In this document: piece after piece, positions 16,870 to 25,801 of the stretch
How the letters are laid out: the number at the start of each line of letters is the position of its first letter
Position numbering within the stretch: position 1 is the first letter of the stretch
From: Micromonospora chokoriensis
GTDB taxonomy: Bacteria > Actinomycetota > Actinomycetes > Mycobacteriales > Micromonosporaceae
DNA: 64,000 nucleotides
Assembly (NCBI RefSeq): GCF_000718555.1
Contig: NZ_JOAN01000009.1
Span: 136,783-200,782 of the forward strand
Direction of reading: 5' to 3'
The notes under the pieces: generated by a model
The model's input: only the letters and a program-made list of their open reading frames with translations
Told to the model about the DNA's origin: nothing
Database searches by the model: none
Program-made: the position numbers and the translations under genes

Positions 16870-17596
16870 CCCTCAGGTGCAGCGCCGCCTGCTCGACCTC
16901 CAGGCGATCGACACCAACCTCGCCCAGCTCGCCCACCGCCGGCGGTCGCTGCCCGAGCGGGCCGAGCTGGAGTCGCTGGCCCGCGAGCTGTCGTCGATGG
17001 AGGACGAGCGGGTCCGCGCCCAGGTGGCGGTCGACGACCTGGACCGGGACATCGCCCGGTTGGAGAAGGACGTCGAGCAGGTCCGGGCCCGCAAGGAGAA
17101 GGACGAGAACCGGCTGGCCGCCGGCACCGGTCCCGCCCGCGAGCTGGAGGCGCTCCAGCACGAGCTGGTCTCGCTGAAGCGGCGCCAGGGCGACCTGGAG
17201 GACGCCGAGCTGGAGCTGATGGAGCAGCGGGAGACCGCGCAGGGCGTCCTGGACGGCGTCGAGCAGCGACTGGCCGAGACCCGGGACAAGCGGGCCGCGA
17301 CCGAGCAGCGCCGCGACGACGCGCTGGCCGAGATCGCCAAGGAGGAGGAGTTCAAGCGGGGAGCCCGTCAGCCGCTCGCCGCCGACCTCCCCAGCGACCT
17401 GGTGACCCTCTACGACAAGATCCGCGCGGACACCGGGCTCGGTGCCGCACTGCTCACCGCGGGCCGCTGCGGCGGATGCCGGCTGGACCTCTCCGGCGCC
17501 GACCTGGCCCGGATCCGCAAGGCCGCCCCCGACGACGTGGTCCGCTGCGAGGACTGCCGTCGGATCATGGTCCGCACCAACGAGTCGGGTCTGTAG
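16859..17596 (+). CDS. C4-type zinc ribbon coiled-coil protein
   Basis: A 245-residue protein. Residues 15-165 form a long charged coiled coil (ELESLARELSSMEDERVRAQVAVDDLDRDIARLEK in overlapping pieces). The C-terminus carries a C4 zinc ribbon: CGGCRLDLS ... CEDCRRIM. This is the CdsZ/Rv2229c-type family, always found beside Nif3-like and RNase HI genes in actinobacteria; similar helical-hairpin/zinc proteins bind nucleic acid or the cell-pole machinery. The start GTG 16859 overlaps the Nif3 gene. The RNase H gene starts 3 bases after the stop, so the trio is one operon. Confidence 0.9.
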   Translation: MKADPQVQRRLLDLQAIDTNLAQLAHRRRSLPERAELESLARELSSMEDERVRAQVAVDDLDRDIARLEKDVEQVRARKEKDENRLAAGTGPARELEALQHELVSLKRRQGDLEDAELELMEQRETAQGVLDGVEQRLAETRDKRAATEQRRDDALAEIAKEEEFKRGARQPLAADLPSDLVTLYDKIRADTGLGAALLTAGRCGGCRLDLSGADLARIRKAAPDDVVRCEDCRRIMVRTNESGL

Positions 17597-17599
17597 GTC

Positions 17600-18736
17600 G
17601 TGGCGCCGCGCGTGGTCTCCGTCGAGGCCGACGGCGGGTCCCGGGGCAACCCCGGCCCCGCCGGCTACGGCGCGGTGGTGCGCGACCCGGAGACCGGCGA
17701 GGTGCTCGCCGAGCGCGCCGAGTCGATCGGCATGGCCACCAACAACGTCGCCGAGTACCAGGGGCTGATCGCCGGATTGACCGCGGCGGCCGAGTTGGGC
17801 GCCGCCGAGGTGGACGTCCGGATGGACTCCAAGCTGGTGGTCGAGCAGATGTGCGGCCGGTGGCAGATCAAGCACCCCGGCCTGCGTCCCCTCGCCGCCC
17901 AGGCCGCCGCGCTGGTCGGCCGGTTCAGCATGGTCCGGTTCAGCTGGATCCCCCGCGAGCAGAACCGGCACGCGGACGCCCTGGCCAACGCCGCCATGGA
18001 CGCCGCCGCGGGCCGTCCCCCGAAGGCTGCCACCGAGCAGCCGCCGGCGACGTCCACGACCGGCAGCGATCCGGCGACCGCGCCGGCCTCCTGGGAGCCC
18101 CGACCGAGCTTCACCGCCACCCGGCTGATCCTGGTCCGGCACGGCGAGACCGCCTACACCGAGCAGCGGCGCTACTCCGGCCGCGGCGACGTGCCGCTCT
18201 CCGAGCGTGGCCGGGCCCAGGTCAGCGCCACCGCCGCCCGGGTCGCCGCGCTGGCCCCGTCCGTCGCGGCGGTGCTCAGCTCACCGCTGTCCCGGTGTAC
18301 GACCACCGCGGCGTCGATCGCGGCGGCGCTCGGTGACGTGCCGGTCCGCACCGAGGACGACCTGATCGAGTGCGACTTCGGCCAGTGGGAGGGGCGCACC
18401 TTCGCCGAGGTGCGCGATCAGTGGCCGGGAGAGATGGACGCCTGGCTCGCCTCACCCCGGATCGCGCCGCCGGGCGGGGAGTCGTTCACCCACGTCGCCG
18501 AACGCGTGCACCGCGTCATCGCCGGGCTGCTCACCGCGTACCCCGGGGAGACCGTGGTGGTCGTCTCGCACGTCTCACCGATCAAGCTGGTGCTGCGCGA
18601 CGCCCTCGCGGCCGGCGACGGCTTCCTGCACCGGCTCTTCCTAGACGCGGCCGGCATCTCGGTGCTCGACATGTGGCCCGACGGTGGCGTGGCCGTGCGC
18701 ACGGTCAACGACACCGCCCACCTCGCCGCTCTCTGA
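17600..18736 (+). CDS. Bifunctional RNase HI / histidine phosphatase
   Basis: A 378-residue two-domain enzyme. The N-terminal ~140 residues are RNase HI with the four acidic residues visible: D in SVEADGGSRGNPGPAG, E in NNVAEYQGL, D in VRMDSKLVV and D in NRHADALAN. After a Pro/Thr linker, residues ~175-378 form a phosphoglycerate-mutase-like (CobC-type) phosphatase with LVRHGETAYTEQRRYSG and VVSHVSPIKLVL supplying the catalytic histidines. The same fusion is known as Rv2228c in M. tuberculosis, where the RNase H half degrades RNA:DNA hybrids and the C-terminal half is an acid phosphatase linked to cobalamin synthesis. Confidence 0.95.
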   Translation: MAPRVVSVEADGGSRGNPGPAGYGAVVRDPETGEVLAERAESIGMATNNVAEYQGLIAGLTAAAELGAAEVDVRMDSKLVVEQMCGRWQIKHPGLRPLAAQAAALVGRFSMVRFSWIPREQNRHADALANAAMDAAAGRPPKAATEQPPATSTTGSDPATAPASWEPRPSFTATRLILVRHGETAYTEQRRYSGRGDVPLSERGRAQVSATAARVAALAPSVAAVLSSPLSRCTTTAASIAAALGDVPVRTEDDLIECDFGQWEGRTFAEVRDQWPGEMDAWLASPRIAPPGGESFTHVAERVHRVIAGLLTAYPGETVVVVSHVSPIKLVLRDALAAGDGFLHRLFLDAAGISVLDMWPDGGVAVRTVNDTAHLAAL

Positions 18737-18763
18737 GCCGGCGCAGCTGAGGTCACCTGCCAA

Positions 18764-18799
18764 GCTGGTCGGCCGCGCCGTTCGGCGCAGCCGACCAGC
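18764..18799. terminator. Possible hairpin terminator after the RNase HI gene
   Basis: GCTGGTCGGC (18764-18773) pairs with GCCGACCAGC (18790-18799) across a 16-base loop that itself contains GCGCCGTTCGGCGC. There is no T tract, as is common in GC-rich actinomycetes. It lies 27 bases past the stop of the RNase HI/phosphatase gene. Confidence 0.5.
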
Positions 18800-18901
18800 C
18801 GTTCGGCGCAGCCCCCTCCGAACGGGAGCAGTGACCGCCATCACAGAGTCGTAGCCTCCGGCCGTTACATCGAGAGTCTCGACTCCCCGGAGGTGTGTCA
18901 G

Positions 18902-19144
18902 ATGGCTGCACCGGAACCGGAGGCGCCCAGCGCGGCGCCGACCAGGGCGAAGGACCACAGCCCCTGGAACTGGTTGCTCTTCATCCCGATCGTGGTGCCG
19001 CTGATCCCGGTCTTCTTCAATGGCGACTCGCCCCGGGTCTTCGGCTTCCCGCGCTTCTACTGGCTGCAACTGGCGTACATCCTGCTCGGCGTCGCCACCA
19101 CGACGCTGGTCTACCAGATGACGAAGAAGCGGGGTGGTTCCTGA
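18902..19144 (+). CDS. DUF3311 small membrane protein, symporter partner
   Basis: An 80-residue protein with two membrane segments (NWLLFIPIVVPLIPVFF and FYWLQLAYILLGVATTTLVYQM) and a basic tail KKRGGS. This is the DUF3311 pattern, a small subunit-like protein commonly encoded just before a sodium:solute symporter. ATG 18902 is chosen because GGAGG at 18888-18892 sits 9 bases upstream. Its stop and the symporter start overlap as TGATG. Confidence 0.85.
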   Translation: MAAPEPEAPSAAPTRAKDHSPWNWLLFIPIVVPLIPVFFNGDSPRVFGFPRFYWLQLAYILLGVATTTLVYQMTKKRGGS

Positions 19145-20793
19145 TGTGGCGGGACCATCTCACCGAGATCATCGTCTTCACGTTCCTCTTCCTGCTGGTG
19201 AGCGTGATGGGCTTCGTGGCCGCCCGGTGGCGGGCACCGAACGACATGGCGCACCTGGACGAGTGGGGGCTGGGCGGGCGCAGCTTCGGCGGCTGGATCA
19301 CCTGGTTCCTGGTCGGCGGTGACCTCTACACCGCGTACACCTTCGTGGCGGTGCCGGCGTTGATGTTCGGTGCCGGCGCGGCCGGGTTCTTCGCCGTGCC
19401 GTACACCATCGTCATCTACCCGCTGGTCTTCCTGGTGCTGGTGCGGCTCTGGTCGGTGTCGCACCGCCACGGGTTCGTCACGCCTGCCGACTTCGTCCGC
19501 AACCGGTTCGACTCGCCGGTGCTGGCGCTGCTGATCGCGATCACCGGCATCGTCGCCACCATGCCGTACATCGCGTTGCAGCTGATCGGCATCGAGGCCG
19601 TGCTCAAGACGATGGGCGTCACCGGCGACAACGCGCTGGCCCGGCACCTGCCGATCATCATCGCGTTCGCGATCCTGGCCGCCTACACGTACCAGTCGGG
19701 GCTGCGCGCGCCCGCGCTCATCGCGTTCGTCAAGGACAGCCTGATCTACATCGTCATCCTGGTGGCGATCGTCTACCTGCCGTACAAGCTGGGCGGCTGG
19801 GGTGACATCTTCGCCGCCGCCGACGCGAAGTTCGACGCCTCACCCAATCCGAACGACGGCATCCTGCTCAACGGCAACAACCAGCTTCAGTACGTGACGT
19901 TGGCGCTCGGCTCGGCGCTGGCGCTCTTCCTCTACCCGCACAGCATCACCGGTGTGCTGGCCAGCAAGAACCGCGACGTGATCAAGCGGAACATGTCGGC
20001 GCTGCCCGCGTACAGCCTGCTGCTCGGGTTGATCGCGCTGCTCGGCTACATGGCCATCGCGGCCGGCGTGAAGCCGCTGCCCGGCGCCAAGGAGGGCACG
20101 GTCGACAACAACACCGTCGTGCCGTTGCTCTTCGACCAGCAGTTCCCGGACTGGTTCGCCGGTGTCGCGTACGCGGCGATCGGCATCGGCGCGCTGGTGC
20201 CTGCGGCGATCATGTCGATCGCGGCGGCGAACCTCTTCACCCGCAATATCTACAAGGAGTACCTGAAGCGGGACGCCTCCCCGGCCCAGGAGGCGAACGT
20301 CTCGAAGATCACCTCGCTGGTGGTGAAGGTCGGCGCGGTGGCCTGCATCGTCTTCCTCGACCCGCAGTTCTCCATCGACCTTCAGCTGATCGGCGGCGTG
20401 ATCATCCTCCAGACGCTGCCGGCGGTGGCGCTGGGTCTCTACACCCGCTGGTTCCACCGCACCGGTCTGATCGTCGGCTGGGCGGCCGGCATGGGGTTGG
20501 GCATGTGGATGCTCTACCAGGTGGCCAGCCCGACCCGGAAGCACTTCGGTGGGTCGGCGTTCCCGCTGTCGGAGTTCGGGTTCGACACCACCCGGACGAT
20601 CTACGTCGGCATCGTGGCGGTGGCGGTCAACCTGGCCGTGGCGGCGCTGGTGACGCTGGCGCTGCGGGCCGCGAAGGTCGCCGAGGGAGTCGACGGCACC
20701 GAGCCGGACGACTACTTCGCCGACGAGGGTGACCCCCGAGTCACCCCCGGCACCGAAAGCGACGCCGCGTCAGCCCGCGAGCCAGTCGCCTGA
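19144..20793 (+). CDS. Sodium:solute symporter (SSS family)
   Basis: A 549-residue transporter with about 13 membrane segments. The N-terminus includes DEWGLGGRSFGGWITWFLVGGDLYTAYTF, and the core has YPHSITGVLASKN and ALVPAAIMSIAAANLFTRNIYKEYL, the last being the standard SSS signature region near TM8-9. Members of this branch in actinobacteria take up small monocarboxylates such as acetate, pyruvate or propionate; the actual substrate is not readable here. The C-terminal 40 residues are acidic and cytoplasmic. It is coupled to the DUF3311 gene by TGATG. Confidence 0.93.
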   Translation: MWRDHLTEIIVFTFLFLLVSVMGFVAARWRAPNDMAHLDEWGLGGRSFGGWITWFLVGGDLYTAYTFVAVPALMFGAGAAGFFAVPYTIVIYPLVFLVLVRLWSVSHRHGFVTPADFVRNRFDSPVLALLIAITGIVATMPYIALQLIGIEAVLKTMGVTGDNALARHLPIIIAFAILAAYTYQSGLRAPALIAFVKDSLIYIVILVAIVYLPYKLGGWGDIFAAADAKFDASPNPNDGILLNGNNQLQYVTLALGSALALFLYPHSITGVLASKNRDVIKRNMSALPAYSLLLGLIALLGYMAIAAGVKPLPGAKEGTVDNNTVVPLLFDQQFPDWFAGVAYAAIGIGALVPAAIMSIAAANLFTRNIYKEYLKRDASPAQEANVSKITSLVVKVGAVACIVFLDPQFSIDLQLIGGVIILQTLPAVALGLYTRWFHRTGLIVGWAAGMGLGMWMLYQVASPTRKHFGGSAFPLSEFGFDTTRTIYVGIVAVAVNLAVAALVTLALRAAKVAEGVDGTEPDDYFADEGDPRVTPGTESDAASAREPVA

Positions 20794-20869
20794 CCCCAGG
20801 CAGGCCCGGGTGCCGACGTGGGTCGGTGCCCGGGCCTTGCCGGCGCTGCGGCCTCGCCGGCGTTTACCC

Positions 20870-20950
20870 CCAAGATCGTGCTCGATCATTGTTGTAGTGG
20901 TGTCGGACCGCCTGGGATGCCACTACAACAAGGATCGTGCGCGATCTTGG
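20870..20950. terminator. Long stem-loop between convergent genes (bidirectional terminator or dispersed palindrome)
   Basis: Two 31-base arms, 20870-20900 and 20920-20950, pair with only three mismatches around a 19-base loop. The arms begin CCAAGATCG and end TTGTTGTAGTGG. It lies between the convergent symporter and MarR genes, so it could end transcription from both sides. Length and near-perfect pairing exceed an ordinary terminator and suggest a repeated intergenic element. Confidence 0.7.
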
Positions 20951-20967
20951 CGGTGGAGCGAGGCTGG

Positions 20968-21429
20968 TCAGCGGGGGCGGTTGCGGTTTATCAGGGCCTG
21001 GTTGAGGCGGCCCAGCAGGGCCGCCAGGGTCTCCCGGTCTTCGGGGCTCCAGTCGCCGAGCATGTCGCCGTAGAGGCGGGTGCGGGCGGCCTGCACGGCG
21101 GCCATCCGCTGAAGGCCGGCCGGAGTGGGGGAGATGACCGTGCCCCGACCGTCGGACGGGTCCGGGGTACGGGTGATCAGGCCGTCGCGCTGAAGCGCGG
21201 ACACCTGTCGGGTGACGGTCGAGCCATCCAGGTTGAGCCGGGCGGCGAGCGCCGAGACGTTCTGCGGGCCGGCGTCGGCCAGGTGGCGCAGGATGACGTA
21301 CGCCGCGCGGTCCAGCACCCGGTGCTCGGCGGTGCCGGTGGCCCGCCGAGTGGCCTCGCCGAAGCGCATCAACAGCGCCACCTCGGTCTCGATCCGGCCG
21401 AGGGCGCTCTCGTCATCGTCATCGCTCAT
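20968..21429 (-). CDS. MarR-family transcriptional regulator
   Basis: A 153-residue winged-helix regulator. The acidic N-terminus MSDDDDES leads into dimerisation helices, then LRHLADAGPQNVSALAARLNLDGSTVTRQVSALQRDGLITRTPDPSDGRGTVISPTPAG, the MarR HTH and wing with the conserved D-x-R-D/G-x-x-x turn. It is divergent from an MFS transporter with a 54-base spacer that holds two copies of a 13-base palindrome. The layout is that of a repressor controlling itself and an efflux pump, released by a small ligand. Confidence 0.92.
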   Translation of the reverse strand: MSDDDDESALGRIETEVALLMRFGEATRRATGTAEHRVLDRAAYVILRHLADAGPQNVSALAARLNLDGSTVTRQVSALQRDGLITRTPDPSDGRGTVISPTPAGLQRMAAVQAARTRLYGDMLGDWSPEDRETLAALLGRLNQALINRNRPR

Positions 21430-21431
21430 AG

Positions 21432-21466
21432 CTGTATGATACAGAATAAGTACCTGTACAATACAG
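21432..21466. promoter_or_regulatory. Twin MarR operators
   Basis: CTGTATGATACAG (21432-21444) is a perfect palindrome. CTGTACAATACAG (21454-21466) matches it at 11 of 13 bases. Their centres are 22 bases apart, two helical turns, so two dimers would bind the same DNA face. They lie between MarR (start 21429) and MFS (start 21484). An outer repeat AGCTGTAT/ATACAGCT (21430-21437, 21461-21468) frames both. Confidence 0.75.
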
Positions 21467-21483
21467 CTAACTGAGGAGTCGGA

Positions 21484-22692
21484 GTGGATCGGCGTTCCGA
21501 ACCCAACCGCAGTGCCATCTACGCCACCACGCTGGTGGCCTTCCTCGCCATCGCCGGCATCGCCGTCGTCGACCCGATCCTGCCCGCCATCGGCGACGCG
21601 ATCGGGGTCACCGCCTGGCAGGTCGAGCTGCTGTTCACCGCGTACATCGCGGTCATGGCCCTGGGCATGATCCCGGCGACGCTGGCCAGCGGCCGGTTCG
21701 GCTTCAAGCCGGTGCTCATCACCGGCGTCTCCGTGGTCGGCCTCGCCGCGATCCTCGCCTCGTTCAGCGACAACATCGTGCAGCTCTCCGTGCTGCGCGG
21801 CGTCTGGGGTCTGGGCAACGCGATGTTCTTCGCCACCGCCATGGTGGTGCTTGTCAACCTGGCCGTCGACCGAGAATGGGTGGTCGGCCTCTTCGAGACC
21901 GCCCTGGGCCTCGGCTTCGCCGTCGGCCCGCTGATCGGTGGCCTGCTCGGCGAGGTGACCTGGCGGCTGCCGTTCTTCGTCTGCGGCGTCTTCATGGTCC
22001 TCGCCCTCGGCGTGGCCTCCCGCAAACTCCGCGAGCCCACCAACCGGCAGGCCCCGGTACGCGTCGGCCAGATCTTCGCCACCTACCGCCGACCGGCGTT
22101 CATCGCCCTCTGCGTGGTCACCGCCGCGTACAACTTCGTGTTCTTCGTGGTGCTCGGCTACACGCCGCTCTTCCTCGGCCTCGACGTCATCCCGCTCGGG
22201 CTCGCGTTCACCGGCTGGGGTCTCGGCCTGGCCGCCGGCATCATGGTGATCGGCCACCGGCTGGCCCACCGCATCGGCGCGGTGCAGACCGTCGGCGTGG
22301 CCATCGCCGGGCTGCTGGTCTGCATGGTCCTCTTCGCCACCTCCACCAGCACCGCCGAGGCGCTCGTGGTGCTGGTGCTCGCCGGGCTCTGCATGGGGCT
22401 GGCCAACGCCAACCTCACCGACCTGGCGCTCGGCCTCGGCTCCACCGACCGGCGCGTCGCCACCGGCGCGTTCAACCTGGTCCGCTGGGGCGCCGCCGCG
22501 CCAGCGCCGATCATCTCCGGCAAGCTCGCCGAGCGGTCGCTGTCGCTGCCGTTCTGGGTCGGCTTCGGGGTGCTCGCCGTCGGCGTGCTCGTCTACCTGG
22601 CCTGCGCGCACCTGATGGCCGCCGGCTACGGCGAACGGGTGCTCTGGTCGCGCGGGAACCGCGCCGCCGCCGAACGCGAGCAGACGTGCTGA
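21484..22692 (+). CDS. MFS transporter (drug-efflux type)
   Basis: A 402-residue protein with about 12 hydrophobic segments. The first helix reads FLAIAGIAVVDPILPAIG, typical of DHA1 drug:proton antiporters, and the loop ASGRFGFKPVLI matches the G-x-x-x-D/G-R-x-G-R/K-K-x motif between TM2 and TM3 in modified form. TM5 contains ALGLGFAVGPLIGGLLGEVTWRLPFF, the antiporter motif C region. GTG 21484 follows GAGGAG. Divergence from MarR and the twin operators indicate induction by a toxic compound. Confidence 0.9.
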   Translation: MDRRSEPNRSAIYATTLVAFLAIAGIAVVDPILPAIGDAIGVTAWQVELLFTAYIAVMALGMIPATLASGRFGFKPVLITGVSVVGLAAILASFSDNIVQLSVLRGVWGLGNAMFFATAMVVLVNLAVDREWVVGLFETALGLGFAVGPLIGGLLGEVTWRLPFFVCGVFMVLALGVASRKLREPTNRQAPVRVGQIFATYRRPAFIALCVVTAAYNFVFFVVLGYTPLFLGLDVIPLGLAFTGWGLGLAAGIMVIGHRLAHRIGAVQTVGVAIAGLLVCMVLFATSTSTAEALVVLVLAGLCMGLANANLTDLALGLGSTDRRVATGAFNLVRWGAAAPAPIISGKLAERSLSLPFWVGFGVLAVGVLVYLACAHLMAAGYGERVLWSRGNRAAAEREQTC

Positions 22693-22708
22693 TCGCCGGT
22701 CGGCCGGG

Positions 22709-23470
22709 TCAGCTCAGCGCGCGCCAGAGTAGGTAGACGCCGATCGTCGTACCGAACACCACGATCAGCGTCTTGAGCACCACCGGCGGCAGCCGGCGGA
22801 CGAGCCGCGCACCCGCGTACCCCCCAATCAGGGTGGCCGGCGCGACCACCGCGACCGCCGCCCAGTTCAAGGGGCCGAACAGGGCGAACACCACGAGCGT
22901 CGTGAAGCCCACCACCGCGGAGAGCAGATTCTTGATCGCGCTCACCCGCGCCAGGGTCGCGTCCAGCACCAGGGCCAACCCGGCCACCAGCATCACCCCG
23001 AGCGCCGCACCGAAGTAACCGCCGTACACCGCACCCAGCGCGACCATCGTCTGCACCGCGATCGTCCGCTGGCGTGGCGACAGATCGCGGGGGTGACCGA
23101 CCAGCCGGCGCAGCGGATCCTGGAAGGCCAGGACCGCGGTCGCGCCAAGAACCAGAAAGGGTACGACCAGCTCGAACGCGCGGGCCGGAGTGGCCAGCAG
23201 CAGCAACGCGCCGACGATCGTGCCAACAATTGTGGTGGGCACCAGCGTGGCAAGCGCGCGAGGCCGCGGCAGATCCTGCCGACTGCCCGCGACGCTGGCC
23301 AGGTACCCAGGGAAGACGGCGACAGAATTGCTGACGTTCGCCGGCACCGGGGGCAACCCGACCGCGATCATCGCCGGAAAAGTGATCAATGAACCGCCAC
23401 CGGCCACCGCGTTGACCGTGCCAGCGGCGAGACCGGCGGCGAGCAGCAGCGCGGCGTGGGAGAGATCCAT
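22709..23470 (-). CDS. TauE/SafE-family permease
   Basis: A 253-residue membrane protein with about eight hydrophobic segments. GTVNAVAGGGSLITFPAMIAVGLPPVPANVSN near the N-terminus and KNLLSAVVGFTTLVVF near the middle are standard TauE/SafE (DUF81) blocks. The family exports or imports sulfite, sulfonates or organic anions; the substrate is unknown here. It converges on the MFS gene with a 16-base gap. ATG 23470 is the natural start, since the first helix follows at once. Confidence 0.9.
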   Translation of the reverse strand: MDLSHAALLLAAGLAAGTVNAVAGGGSLITFPAMIAVGLPPVPANVSNSVAVFPGYLASVAGSRQDLPRPRALATLVPTTIVGTIVGALLLLATPARAFELVVPFLVLGATAVLAFQDPLRRLVGHPRDLSPRQRTIAVQTMVALGAVYGGYFGAALGVMLVAGLALVLDATLARVSAIKNLLSAVVGFTTLVVFALFGPLNWAAVAVVAPATLIGGYAGARLVRRLPPVVLKTLIVVFGTTIGVYLLWRALS

Positions 23471-23590
23471 AGCCCCACGAGGCTAGCCCTCGCCCTGCGA
23501 GACGGATTCGCCGGACTGCCCTTGAGCTGCACGCTCTTGCCCAGGCGGGGTGGCAATACCGACAGCAGGCCCGTCGTTAGGATGAGAGCG

Positions 23591-24016
<426 letters not shown>

Positions 24017-24157
24017 CCCACCAGGTCAGCTATCCTTCACATGGTGGCTGACCTGCTGTTTCTTCGGGCGCTGCTGGTTGTCGTCGGTCATCCTTGGTCG
24101 TCGTTTGACGGCCCAGACGGCCCGAGGGCGGCCCGAACTCCACTCTGATCCACGCCG

Positions 24158-25645
24158 ATGTCCCCGCCTACTCGCCCCCGGGCCAAGCAATCCTGTAGAC
24201 ACGCTGCTGATACTGGTGGGGTGAGATTCCCTCGACCGGGCAGCAAGCGCAAGAAGCGGCCGTCGCGCGCTCCAAGCGCGTACGTCACTGGGATCGTTAG
24301 GGGTGAAACTTCTTCGCTTCATGCCGAGAAGTGCCCGATCCCCAAAACGCATAACCGTATGCGAGATTGTCACGACCAATGGCACGCACTGACCCGCGAG
24401 TACCACCATCCGCAGCACTTCCGTCGCGAGCTGAATAGTCTCATACAGAGCCTCCGAAATGTGACTTTCATTCTTCAGGCCGAGAAGTCTGGGATTGAGA
24501 ATTTCGACGCATGGTATGAGCCTTGGCGGGAACGAATGCGCGGAAACCCGGTTATGCGTTGGATTGTGGACTCGCGTAACCGTGTCGTGAAGCAGGGAGA
24601 CTTGGATGCCAAGTCTGTTGCGAAGGCTTCACTCATCGCTGCCTACTGGTCAGGAGATCCGCCCGAGGGTTTCAACCGTGCTGCCGGTCCTGGCTCCGAT
24701 GAGCAAATTGAGGTATCGGTCGATATGCCGCCTTCGGCGTCAACGAAGGAGCAAGTGCAGGACCTGCGGAAGATTCCTGATTTCTTCGTCCGTGAAGGTT
24801 ACATCGAACTAACTCGGAGATGGGTAGACAGCGCACTCCCGGATCGAGAGGTGGCTGATGCTTGCGCCGAAGCCTTCGGCTTTATGTCTGTTATGCTGGA
24901 TGACCTCCATCAGGCGTTGGGAATTGAGTCCGGGACGGCTTTGGCGCACCCAGGCGGCCATGTAGTTGTAGATGACCTCCCGAATGGTCGTCTACCCTGT
25001 ATGGGCCCGATGGACTACGCCGTGCATCGGCTTAAGTTGTCAAACGGAGCAACGGATGTCGGCGGTACCCGCTATGCCTTCGCGTCCAGTGAGGAAGATT
25101 ACCAGCGGTCGGCAAAGAGATACGGCATCCAAGTCCCTGAGCCTCAGACTTGGGACTCGGTTACGGGTCTTGCGGACTGGTGCATGAGCAATGCTCGCGC
25201 CATCCTTAAGAAGGATCGTTGGCATGGATGGTACGTAATGCTTTATAAGGGTAGCCAGCTCGTCAATATTGAAGCCCTGGAAGCGCGGGATCGTCCTGAC
25301 AAGATTGTGATGATGCGTGAGCTCGCGGCAACGATCGAGCGGAGCGGCATTGACGGCATCATCGAGATCGGAGACGCCTGGTTCGGCAAGATCGTCCGTG
25401 ACGATCAGGGCTTCGTGATTGCGCCGGCGCTGCTGCCGGATCGCATGGAGAGCCTTACTGTTGTCGCGGAGGACGCCTACGGAAACTATAAGAATCTGGT
25501 CTCGCCGTATACGCGAAAAGGTCAGAGAATTGAATTCTCGGACGAACCGATCGACATGAGTGAAACTTCGTTCGCAAACAATCTTCAGCCGATCCGCGAT
25601 GCGTGGCGGCGTATGGGGTTCACGTCTACCGTGCGCCAACCCTAG
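24158..25645 (+). CDS. Unrecognised protein in a lower-GC accessory region
   Basis: An open frame of up to 495 residues. Starts at 24158 (ATG), 24221 (GTG) or 24359 (ATG) are possible; the region after 24359 (CHDQWHALTREYHHPQHFRRELNSL) looks most protein-like, so the true product may be ~428 residues. It contains MRWIVDSRNRVVKQGDLDAKS, a block I associate with uncharacterised actinobacterial proteins, and no signal peptide or membrane segment. One 60-base row within it is 50% GC, against about 70% in neighbouring genes, which suggests recent acquisition. A hairpin follows the stop. The function is unknown. Confidence 0.7.
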   Translation: MSPPTRPRAKQSCRHAADTGGVRFPRPGSKRKKRPSRAPSAYVTGIVRGETSSLHAEKCPIPKTHNRMRDCHDQWHALTREYHHPQHFRRELNSLIQSLRNVTFILQAEKSGIENFDAWYEPWRERMRGNPVMRWIVDSRNRVVKQGDLDAKSVAKASLIAAYWSGDPPEGFNRAAGPGSDEQIEVSVDMPPSASTKEQVQDLRKIPDFFVREGYIELTRRWVDSALPDREVADACAEAFGFMSVMLDDLHQALGIESGTALAHPGGHVVVDDLPNGRLPCMGPMDYAVHRLKLSNGATDVGGTRYAFASSEEDYQRSAKRYGIQVPEPQTWDSVTGLADWCMSNARAILKKDRWHGWYVMLYKGSQLVNIEALEARDRPDKIVMMRELAATIERSGIDGIIEIGDAWFGKIVRDDQGFVIAPALLPDRMESLTVVAEDAYGNYKNLVSPYTRKGQRIEFSDEPIDMSETSFANNLQPIRDAWRRMGFTSTVRQP

Positions 25646-25693
25646 AATGAGAGTGGCGGGTGACTGTCGGTGAGACCGTGTGCGGACAGCAGT

Positions 25694-25717
25694 AAATGCT
25701 AGGGCTGGGCAGCATTT
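25694..25717 (+). terminator. Hairpin after the accessory gene
   Basis: AAATGCT (25694-25700) pairs perfectly with AGCATTT (25711-25717) around a 10-base loop, 49 bases past the stop of the preceding gene and before the convergent minus-strand gene. It is AT-rich and lacks a clear T tract, so terminator function is tentative. Confidence 0.45.
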
Positions 25718-25801
25718 GACAGCTTCTACGGGTATTTAGCGACCCTTGAAGGGCCCTTGGGCTCAGACTGCTTCCCGGTACGGTTCCTGCAAGTGAAAGC
25801 C

